Source of the DNA: an uncultured Flavobacteriales bacterium
GTDB lineage: Bacteria > Bacteroidota > Bacteroidia > Flavobacteriales > BACL11
Assembly (NCBI GenBank): GCA_905478185.1
Contig: CAJQHO010000049.1
Location: forward strand, 1-47,906
Length of the DNA stretch: 47,906 nucleotides
Direction of reading: 5' to 3'
The position numbers and the translations under genes are program-made. Of this stretch, positions 38,029 to 46,314 are shown piece by piece; the first letter of the stretch is position 1, and the number at the start of each line of letters is the position of its first letter. Under the pieces are notes generated by a model. That model had not been told where the DNA came from, searched no databases, and saw only the letters and a list, made by a program, of their open reading frames with translations.

Positions 38029-41000
38029 TTATTTTCTTTTTGATTTTACTTCTTTCTTTTTGATAGTATCTAACATAATAGGAGATGCTACAAATAGTGA
38101 AGAGTAAGTACCTACAACAACACCCACCATTAAAGCAAACATAAATCCTCTTATTACTTCACCACCAAAAATAAAGATTATCAGTAATACAAAGAATGTA
38201 GTTAAAGATGTATTTATCGTTCTACTTAAAGTAGAATTCAATGCGCCATTAATTAACTCATGAACCCCTTTCTTAGTATTGTTATTCATAAACTCTCTTA
38301 CCCTATCAAATACAACCACAGTATCATTAAGAGAATAACCAATAATAGTAAGTAAAGCAGCAATAAATGCTTGATCAATCTCTAAAGAGAAAGGTAATAT
38401 ACCATAGAAAATAGAAAATATAGAAAATACAATTAATACATCATGGAATACTGCAGCAACAGCACCTAAACTAAATTGCCATTTTCTGAATCTTACTAAA
38501 ATATATAAGAAGATAACTAATAATGAGAAGAACACTGACCATACAGCTGCATCCTTAATATCATCAGCAATAGTAGGCCCAACTTTTTGCGAACTCATAA
38601 CCTCATATTGTAAGCCAGTAGTAGCTAATCCTTCAGATAATTTTGATTCAACAATTTCATCAGTAGTAATTTCATTACTTTCAATCATAAATGAAGTAGT
38701 AATTTTTACTTGATTATCATTACCAAAAGTTTTAACTTGAGGTGTATAGTTCAACCCATCAGCATCAACAAATACAGCCGATAAAGATGCCCTTAAATCT
38801 TCATTATTTACAGTTTCATCAAACCTAACAACATAAGTTCTACCACCTACAAAATCAACACCATAATTTAATCCTTTAGTCACTAATGACCCGATACCAA
38901 TTAAAATAATTACAGAAGATAAAATGTAGAATTTTTTTCTTTTTCCAATAAAATCAATGTTGATGTTTTTAAATGCACCATCAGTCATTTTAGTAGCAAA
39001 AGAAATTGTTTTACCTTTCGCTAATCTTGCTGAAATAACTAATCTTGTAATAAAGATAGCCGCAAAAAGTGAAGTTAAAATACCAATAACAAGTGTAGTA
39101 GCAAATCCTTTAATTGGACCTGTACCAAAAGTATAAAGAATAATACCCGTTAATAAAGTAGTAACATTAGCATCAATAATTGAACTGTATGCACTGTTAT
39201 ATCCATCAGAAATTGCTAAACTTAATCCTTTACCATTTCTCAATTCCTCACGGATTCTTTCATAAATAAGTACATTCGCATCAACCGACATACCAATAGT
39301 AAGAATAATACCCGCAATACCAGGAAGCGTAAGTACTGCACCTAATGATGATAACACACCAAAGATGAAGAATACATTCGCTACAAGAGCAATGTTAGAA
39401 ACTATACCAGCACTACTATAATAGAATATCATGTATGCTAATACTAAAAGTAAAGCAAAAATAAATGATGACATACCAGAATTAATTGCTTCCTCACCAA
39501 GTGAAGGACCAACAATTGCTTCTTCAATAATACGAGCAGGAGCAGGTAATTTACCAGACTTTAAAATGTTAGCTAAATCCTTTGCCTCATTTAAAGTAAA
39601 GTTACCAGTAATAGAAGATCTTCCTCCAGCAATTTCAGCTTGTACAGTTGGGTAAGAATACACATAACCATCAAGTACAATAGCAACAGATTTCCCAATA
39701 TTATCAGCAGTTAGTCTTTTCCATTGTTTAGCTCCCTCTGCATTCATTTCCATAGACACCTCAGCAGTTGAACTATACTGACCAAAAGCTTCATTTGCAT
39801 CAGTTACCACATCACCTTCCATAGCAGCCTTACCTCCTCTATCAGATTTTAAAGCAACCAACTGAACAAATTTTCCATCAGGATCATAAGGTTTTACAGT
39901 ATAAGCAAATTTTGCATCAATAGGGAAAAACTTTCTTACTGCATTATCACTTAAGTAAGCATTAACAGCAGCAGTATCTTTTACAGCACATACTCCAACT
40001 ACAGGACCTGGATTTAACTGACCTGTTTGCTGATTAACATTAGGGTATAAAACAGCATATAATGGATTTTCAGCAGCAAATTCTTCAAAGCTTAATCCTG
40101 CACTTGCAGAATCAGATGCTAATGAATCACCTTCTAAAACATCAGCCAATAAAGAGTTTTCTTCTTCAGATTCCTCAATAATTTCCTCAGCTTTTACTTC
40201 CTCAACAATTGCAACTTCTTCAGTTGTATCTTCTGTACTTGCATTTGCAGTTTCTACATCTCTTAAATATGAATTAGCAGATTCGAATCCTTGGAACAAC
40301 TCATTGTATTCGTAAGTTTCCCAGAACTCTAATTGAGCAGTAGATTGCAATAATTTTCTTGCTCTTTCAGGATCTTTAATACCAGGAAGTTCAACTAAAA
40401 TTCTTCCGGCAGTTTCTAACCTTTGAATATTCGGTTGTGTTACCCCAAAACGGTCAATTCTACTTCTTAAGATATTAAATGAACGAGAAATTGCATCTTC
40501 AACCTCAATAGCTAAAACAGCAATAACATCTTGGTTAGTTGAAGCAAATTGAATTTTATCTCTTAAATCAGGAGTTGAGAAAATTGCAGATAAACCAGTA
40601 TTTGCAGCTGGAGCAACTTTTTCGTATTCCATTCCAAAAAGAGTAACAAAATCATCTTGACTGTCTTTTTGAGCATTTAAAGTATTTGCAATTGCATCAT
40701 TAAATGCTTCATCTTTACTGTTGTTAGACAATGCTTTTACAACATCAACAACCATCACTTCAAGAGTTACATTCATTCCACCCTTAAGGTCAAGCCCAAG
40801 ATTTAATTCTCTTTGCTGACACTCAGCAAAAGTATATTCAGTTAATAGAATATCAAATACTGGCTCACTACTAATTGAATCTAAATAGAATTTTTGTTTT
40901 GCTTCTTTTTCATCATCTTCATAATTTGCAGCATAAGCAACTGCATCATCTTCTACTCCTCCAGCAATCCAAGTAAACGATAGTTGGTACAGACAAACTA

Positions 41001-41046
41001 TTGCGAATAGGATTGCGAAAATTTTAATAACATTTCTGTTTTGCAT
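38029..41046 (-). CDS. secDF: Protein translocase subunit SecDF (fused)
   Basis: Sec-pathway helper that pulls exported proteins across the inner membrane, driven by an ion gradient. SecD and SecF are fused in 1005 residues. The SecD part has an N-terminal helix, a periplasmic region with LGLDLKGGMNVTLEV (83-97), and the helices with NIGKSVAIVLDGYVYS and GMSVDANVLIYERIREEL. The SecF part starts near 655 (NIDFIGKRKKFYI), with GLNYGVDFVGGRTYVV and YSLNDTVVVFDRVREF. An acidic insertion of about 55 residues (262-320) sits in the periplasmic SecD region. The gene has its own promoter and terminator. Fused SecDF is normal in Bacteroidota. Confidence 0.97.
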   Translation of the reverse strand: MQNRNVIKIFAILFAIVCLYQLSFTWIAGGVEDDAVAYAANYEDDEKEAKQKFYLDSISSEPVFDILLTEYTFAECQQRELNLGLDLKGGMNVTLEVMVVDVVKALSNNSKDEAFNDAIANTLNAQKDSQDDFVTLFGMEYEKVAPAANTGLSAIFSTPDLRDKIQFASTNQDVIAVLAIEVEDAISRSFNILRSRIDRFGVTQPNIQRLETAGRILVELPGIKDPERARKLLQSTAQLEFWETYEYNELFQGFESANSYLRDVETANASTEDTTEEVAIVEEVKAEEIIEESEEENSLLADVLEGDSLASDSASAGLSFEEFAAENPLYAVLYPNVNQQTGQLNPGPVVGVCAVKDTAAVNAYLSDNAVRKFFPIDAKFAYTVKPYDPDGKFVQLVALKSDRGGKAAMEGDVVTDANEAFGQYSSTAEVSMEMNAEGAKQWKRLTADNIGKSVAIVLDGYVYSYPTVQAEIAGGRSSITGNFTLNEAKDLANILKSGKLPAPARIIEEAIVGPSLGEEAINSGMSSFIFALLLVLAYMIFYYSSAGIVSNIALVANVFFIFGVLSSLGAVLTLPGIAGIILTIGMSVDANVLIYERIREELRNGKGLSLAISDGYNSAYSSIIDANVTTLLTGIILYTFGTGPIKGFATTLVIGILTSLFAAIFITRLVISARLAKGKTISFATKMTDGAFKNINIDFIGKRKKFYILSSVIILIGIGSLVTKGLNYGVDFVGGRTYVVRFDETVNNEDLRASLSAVFVDADGLNYTPQVKTFGNDNQVKITTSFMIESNEITTDEIVESKLSEGLATTGLQYEVMSSQKVGPTIADDIKDAAVWSVFFSLLVIFLYILVRFRKWQFSLGAVAAVFHDVLIVFSIFSIFYGILPFSLEIDQAFIAALLTIIGYSLNDTVVVFDRVREFMNNNTKKGVHELINGALNSTLSRTINTSLTTFFVLLIIFIFGGEVIRGFMFALMVGVVVGTYSSLFVASPIMLDTIKKKEVKSKRK

Positions 41047-41080
41047 AATCTTTATTTTTATCGTGTTTTTTTAAAGTCGG

Positions 41081-41111
41081 CAAATATAAAATTATAAAGC
41101 AAATAATACAA
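41081..41111 (-). promoter_or_regulatory. Predicted secDF promoter
   Basis: On the minus strand TTG (41111-41109), a 20-nt spacer and TATATTTG (41088-41081) followed by C. It lies about 35 nt before the secDF ATG. Confidence 0.7.
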
Positions 41112-41209
41112 TTACTATATAGGAAACTTTACTAATGAGCATGTAAGATAAAAAGTAATAAGATTATCTACTGTAAAAAATATTGTGTTATTTTGTAAAA
41201 AATTATCAA

Positions 41210-43393
41210 ATGAGACTAAAACACGCTTTTATTTTAGGATTTATATTCTCTTCAATTTTATCATTTTCACAAATGACATTAAACAGAGATACTTCACTTC
41301 ATTTTACTGAAAATGGAACACAATTCTCATCTCCATTATCTGGAGGAATAAATGCTGGGCAATTTTCAAATATTGATTTAAATTTAGATGGAGTAATGGA
41401 TTTAGTGGTTTTTGATAAATCAGGCAATAAAATAAGTCCTTTTATAAATGAAAATGGAACTTATATATACGCACCTAAATACAGAGAGAATTTTCCATCG
41501 GTACATGACTGGATGCTTTTAGAAGACTACAACTGTGATGGAAAAAATGACATCTACACCTACTCTTCAGGAGGAATGGCAATTTATAAAAACACCTCAA
41601 CCACAAGCCTAAGTTTTAGCTTAGTCACCTCTCTGGTTTTGTCAAATTACGGATCCAACAACCTAAATATTTACATCAGCCCAGTTGATATCCCTGCTAT
41701 TACTGACATTGATTATGATGGTGATTTGGACATCCTTACATTTTCTATTTTGGGAGGATTGGTAGAATACCACAAAAACATGGCTATGGAACTTACAGGA
41801 AGTTGTGATACTGTTGCTTTTGAGTTTTCAGAAAGTTGCTGGGGACTTTTTTATGAAGGACTAAATTCTTACATACTTAATTGCCCTAATTGTCAATGCC
41901 CTCAAGTTGCAAACCCCAATAATTCAAATGCAAAAGAAAAACATGCTGGCTCAACTTTACTTGCTATAGATTTTGATAATGACAATGATAAAGATTTAGT
42001 TCTTGGAGATATTAGCTACAACAACTTGAATCTATTAATTAATGGTGGCGATAATCAAAATGCTATAATGACAGCTGTTGATTCTATTTTTCCTCAAAAC
42101 CTTAACAATACAATAGCTGCAGAAATGCATGTTTATCCAGCTTCTTATTATGTTGATGTTACAAATGATGGGGTAAAAGATTTGATAGTTACTACAAATA
42201 GTGAAAACAATTCTGAGAACTTTGAGAGTTGTTGGCTCTATGAAAATTCTGGACAAAATAATTTACCAGATTTTTCTTTTGTTCAAAAAAACTTTTTACA
42301 ACAAAATATGATTGATTTAGGCTCTGGCTCCCACCCTAATTTTTATGACTACAACAATGACGGATTACAAGATTTAGTTGTTGGGAATTATGGCTACCAT
42401 GACCCTAATAATGACCCTATTTCATCATTAGCTTTACTTGAGAATATTGGGAATGATTCTGTTCCTGAGTTTAATTTAATCGATAGGGACTGGCTGAATA
42501 TATCTTCAATTAATTTAAATACAATCTTGAATATTCCAGCTTTAAATTTAAGTCCAACTTTTGGAGATATTAATGGAGATGGAACTCAAGATTTAATTGT
42601 TGGTGATGCTGATGGTAAAGTGCATCTTTTTACTAATACTGGTGGAGGAAATTTTCAACTTTCTGCACCTAATTATCAAGGAATTGATGTTGGGCAGTTT
42701 GCACACCCTCAACTTATAGATGTAAATAGAGATGGACTTATTGATCTTATCATAGGAGAACAAGATGGAACAATCAACTACTTACCTAATTCCGGTAGTT
42801 TGTCAACTGCTGTCTTTGATACTACTATTACAAACTGGGGTGGGATTGATGTGGATACTAATTTTATTAGCACAGGATATAGTAGTCCTAAGTTGATTGA
42901 TAGCAATGGCGTTTATCAGCTTTTTGTAGGGAGTTATAGCGGGACAATTTATCAATTTACCAATATTGACGGAAACCTAACTGGGCTATTCTCTCCAGTA
43001 AACAGTACTATTAGTTCAATTTGGGATGGAGGTAAATGTACTTTTACTTTTGCAGACATCAATAATGATAATCAGCCAGAAATGATAGTTGGAAACTTAT
43101 CTGGAGGTATTGCTTATTTTAGTAGTGATACTCTTTTAACAAATACTACATCAACAAGTATTAACAATCAAATTACTGAAGAAGATCTTCAAATTTTTCC
43201 GAATCCTGCAAAAGATAGTTTTACATTAAAAAGTAAATCAAAAGGAAATCTAACTGTTAAAAATTTATTAGGAAATACTATATATAGTAGAAAGAAAAAT
43301 AATACTACTCTTTTAGTTAATACATCTAATTTTCCTAAAGGAATTTATATTGTACTTTTTGAAGGCTTAAGCAGAAAGCTAATTGTTGAATAA
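41210..43393 (+). CDS. VCBS/FG-GAP repeat protein with T9SS sorting domain
   Basis: A 727-residue predicted surface or secreted protein. I start at MRLKHAFILGFIFSSILSFSQ (41210), a clean signal peptide; the ORF-track start at 41183 adds MCYFVKNYQ ahead of it. At least eight FG-GAP/VCBS-like blades carry calcium-type D-x-[DN]-x-DG loops: DLNLDGVMDL, DYNCDGKNDI, DIDYDGDLDI, DFDNDNDKDL, DVTNDGVKDL, DYNNDGLQDL, DINGDGTQDL, DVNRDGLIDL. They probably form a beta-propeller. The end (LQIFPNPAKDSFTLKSKSKGNLTVKNLLG...GIYIVLFEGLSRKLIVE) is a type A T9SS sorting domain. The ligand or target is unknown; adhesion is one possibility. Confidence 0.9.
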   Translation: MRLKHAFILGFIFSSILSFSQMTLNRDTSLHFTENGTQFSSPLSGGINAGQFSNIDLNLDGVMDLVVFDKSGNKISPFINENGTYIYAPKYRENFPSVHDWMLLEDYNCDGKNDIYTYSSGGMAIYKNTSTTSLSFSLVTSLVLSNYGSNNLNIYISPVDIPAITDIDYDGDLDILTFSILGGLVEYHKNMAMELTGSCDTVAFEFSESCWGLFYEGLNSYILNCPNCQCPQVANPNNSNAKEKHAGSTLLAIDFDNDNDKDLVLGDISYNNLNLLINGGDNQNAIMTAVDSIFPQNLNNTIAAEMHVYPASYYVDVTNDGVKDLIVTTNSENNSENFESCWLYENSGQNNLPDFSFVQKNFLQQNMIDLGSGSHPNFYDYNNDGLQDLVVGNYGYHDPNNDPISSLALLENIGNDSVPEFNLIDRDWLNISSINLNTILNIPALNLSPTFGDINGDGTQDLIVGDADGKVHLFTNTGGGNFQLSAPNYQGIDVGQFAHPQLIDVNRDGLIDLIIGEQDGTINYLPNSGSLSTAVFDTTITNWGGIDVDTNFISTGYSSPKLIDSNGVYQLFVGSYSGTIYQFTNIDGNLTGLFSPVNSTISSIWDGGKCTFTFADINNDNQPEMIVGNLSGGIAYFSSDTLLTNTTSTSINNQITEEDLQIFPNPAKDSFTLKSKSKGNLTVKNLLGNTIYSRKKNNTTLLVNTSNFPKGIYIVLFEGLSRKLIVE

Positions 43394-43401
43394 AGTTTTC
43401 T

Positions 43402-43409
43402 TACTTTTG
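43402..43409 (+). promoter_or_regulatory. Predicted -7 element of the TonB receptor gene
   Basis: TACTTTTG followed by C, 18 nt before the ATG at 43428, with TTG triplets at 43384-43388 about 15 nt upstream, somewhat closer than the usual spacing. The receptor may thus be transcribed apart from the VCBS gene. Confidence 0.5.
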
Positions 43410-43427
43410 CTATCCTGAAAATTATAA

Positions 43428-46274
43428 ATGAGAAAACTTTTACCCTTTTTACTGTTATTATTTACATTCTCTGCTATTGCTCAAATACAGATTAAAGGAA
43501 AAATTATTGATGGGCTTTCTAACGAAACATTAATTGGGGCAACAGTAATAATAAAAGAAAGTGGCAAAGGAACCTCAACTAACTTTGATGGAGAATACTC
43601 AATCAATTACAAAGGAAAATTACCAACAATATTAAGCATTAGCTACTTAGGATACAAAAGCCTAGAAATTGAAGTAAATTCACAAAACCCTAAAGCAATC
43701 AAACTTTTTGCTGATAGTAAAAACTTAAAAGAAGTAAAAGTAGTTGATAGCAGAATTACTCAGAAACAAAAAGAAGCTGCACTTACAGTTGAATCTCTAG
43801 ATATGATTGCAATTAAAGAAACGCCTTCTGCTAATTTTTATGATGGACTTGGAGCACTTAAAGGAGTAGATATTACAGCAGCCAGTTTAGGATTAAAAGT
43901 AATCAACACCAGGGGATTTAATAGCACCTCCCCTGTTCGTTCACTTCAAATAATTGATGGAGTTGATAATCAATCACCAGGACTTAACTTTTCATTAGGT
44001 AATTTTTTAGGATCATCAGAATTAGACATAAAAAGGGTAGAAATTATCCAAGGAGCAAGTTCAGCTTATTACGGACCAAATGCATTTAATGGCGTTATTA
44101 GCATGGAAACAAGAAATCCATTTATGCAACCAGGTCTTTCTATTCAATATAAGTTTGGGAGCAGGAATTTATTTAAAAACTCTGTTAGGTTAGCAGAAAA
44201 ATTCCAAAACAGCAAAGGAAAAGATGTTTTTGCATTTAAAATAAATGTTTCCTATATGCAAGCCCATGATTGGGAAGCCGACAATATGGCTGCAGTTGAC
44301 GGAACTACTTCAGCAGATAACCCTGGAGGTTATGATGCAATAAATAGATATGGTGATGAAGATACTGATGGGAATTTAAATGATGTAAGAGGTAACTTTA
44401 ACTTAAACTACTTTACACATCCTGGATTAGGGAAATTCCACAGAACAGGATATATGGAGAAAGATATTGTTGATTATAATACCAAAAATTTTAAAGCACA
44501 ATCTTCTTTACATTTTATGTTAACTCCTAAAACTGAGTTAATCTATGCCTTAAATTACAGTACAGGAACAACAGTTTACCAAGGGGATAACAGATTTAGT
44601 TTAAAAAACATTCAGTTTTGGCAGAATAAACTTGAATTAAAACAAAAGGATAAGTTTTTTATACGAGCTTATAGAACTGAAGAAGATGCAGGAGATAGTT
44701 ATGATGCAGTTTTTACAGCTTTAAAATTACAAGAATACAATCAAGTTGACAACCAAGAATGGTACACAGCTTATAAAAACAACTGGAAAGACAATTTTAG
44801 TTGGGATGATGTTAACTTTGAGTATTTAATGCAATTAGATTCTATGGATTTTAATACTGGTAGTTTTTACTATAGTTATTTAATTAACGAAACTACTTAC
44901 ACTCAAAATGAGTTTACAAATATTTGCGATTCTGTTTTAAATGCAAATACTGATCTTATTATTGCAAATCATGGTACTGTTCGTGATTTAACTGATTTAG
45001 AATCAAATAGACTGGTGCCAGGAACTGAAGAATTTAAAGCTGCTTTAGAAGACATCACTTCAAAAACAGCTTATTTACATGGAGGAACTGGATTTTATGA
45101 CAAATCAGCTTTAAACCATATACATGGTGAGTATTTTTTACTTAACAATAACTTTGAACAAATTAAGATAGGTGCTAATTTCAGACAATATACTCCTGAT
45201 ACAAAAGGAAGTTTATTTATGGATACCGCAACTATGATTACAAATAATGAAGCTGGTATTTATATGGGATTTGAGAAAAAAGGAGATGATGGTTCCTTTA
45301 GCACTACATTCAGATATGATAAAAATGAGAACTTTGATTTGAATTTTTCTCCTGCAATGTCTTTGGTTTTAAAGCCTAGTGAAAAAGACATTATTCGTTT
45401 TTCATTCTCATCTGCAATTAGGAACCCAACACTCTCTGATCAATACTTATATTATAATGTTGGTAGAGCCATTTTAATTGGAAATCTTGAAGGGCATGGG
45501 GAAGATTATGGAGAGAACTTAGTAACAGTTCAATCTCTGATCAATTATTATTTACCAGCACAGCTATCAAAAGATAGTTTAGAATTTTTTAGTGTAGCCC
45601 CAATAAAACCTGAAAAAGCACAATCATTTGAAGTGGGATATAGAAGTACCTTTTTCAATAAAGTATATTTAGATGCAAATTATTATTATTCAAAATATAC
45701 TGATTTTATTGGTTATCAAATTGGAGTTAAATTTGACACCATAGGTAATAGTAATCCTGATGCCTATGACATTTCAATGCCTTCAATTCAAGCTTACAGA
45801 ATGGCTGCAAACGCCCAAAGCACAGTAACAACACAAGGAGCATCAATTGGTATGAATTATTATTTATCTCCAAACATTACTCTTAACGGAAACTACTCCT
45901 GGAATAAACTAAATAAAGAAGGAGAAGAAGACCCAATTATTCCTGCTTACAACACACCAGAGCACAAATACAATCTTGGTGTAATTGGTAGAGATATTCA
46001 TTTATCTGCAACAAAGAATATTTTGCGTGATTTTAGCTTTAGCATTAATTACAAATGGGTTGAAGAATTTATTTTTGAAGGATCTCCACAGTTTACCGGA
46101 ATTGTGCCAACTTATGATTTGGTTGACATGCAAATCAGTAAGAAATTACAGCAATTAAACGCTACAATTAAGGTAGGTTCTTCTAATTTATTAAACAATA
46201 TGCACTATGAAGTTTATGGTGGCCCATATATAGGAAGAATGACTTATTGCTCCCTGTTATTTAATATCAAATAA
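43428..46274 (+). CDS. TonB-dependent outer-membrane receptor
   Basis: A 948-residue outer-membrane gated channel for an unknown large substrate. It has a signal peptide (1-18, AIAQ) and a carboxypeptidase-regulatory-like domain (about 20-100, IKGKIIDGLSNETLIGATVIIKESGKGTSTNFDGEY). Next are a plug (about 115-230, with RSLQIIDGVDNQ and VEIIQGASSAYYGPNAFNGVI) and a long barrel with FSSAIRNPTLSDQYLYYN near 660. There is no SusD partner nearby, so it is not a SusC pair, and nothing marks iron or vitamin specificity. It begins 34 nt after the VCBS gene and is followed 40 nt later by the hydrolase-like cargo. Confidence 0.93.
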   Translation: MRKLLPFLLLLFTFSAIAQIQIKGKIIDGLSNETLIGATVIIKESGKGTSTNFDGEYSINYKGKLPTILSISYLGYKSLEIEVNSQNPKAIKLFADSKNLKEVKVVDSRITQKQKEAALTVESLDMIAIKETPSANFYDGLGALKGVDITAASLGLKVINTRGFNSTSPVRSLQIIDGVDNQSPGLNFSLGNFLGSSELDIKRVEIIQGASSAYYGPNAFNGVISMETRNPFMQPGLSIQYKFGSRNLFKNSVRLAEKFQNSKGKDVFAFKINVSYMQAHDWEADNMAAVDGTTSADNPGGYDAINRYGDEDTDGNLNDVRGNFNLNYFTHPGLGKFHRTGYMEKDIVDYNTKNFKAQSSLHFMLTPKTELIYALNYSTGTTVYQGDNRFSLKNIQFWQNKLELKQKDKFFIRAYRTEEDAGDSYDAVFTALKLQEYNQVDNQEWYTAYKNNWKDNFSWDDVNFEYLMQLDSMDFNTGSFYYSYLINETTYTQNEFTNICDSVLNANTDLIIANHGTVRDLTDLESNRLVPGTEEFKAALEDITSKTAYLHGGTGFYDKSALNHIHGEYFLLNNNFEQIKIGANFRQYTPDTKGSLFMDTATMITNNEAGIYMGFEKKGDDGSFSTTFRYDKNENFDLNFSPAMSLVLKPSEKDIIRFSFSSAIRNPTLSDQYLYYNVGRAILIGNLEGHGEDYGENLVTVQSLINYYLPAQLSKDSLEFFSVAPIKPEKAQSFEVGYRSTFFNKVYLDANYYYSKYTDFIGYQIGVKFDTIGNSNPDAYDISMPSIQAYRMAANAQSTVTTQGASIGMNYYLSPNITLNGNYSWNKLNKEGEEDPIIPAYNTPEHKYNLGVIGRDIHLSATKNILRDFSFSINYKWVEEFIFEGSPQFTGIVPTYDLVDMQISKKLQQLNATIKVGSSNLLNNMHYEVYGGPYIGRMTYCSLLFNIK

Positions 46275-46314
46275 AAGTTGTAATATTGTAACTTAATAAA
46301 TAAAAAATAAAATT

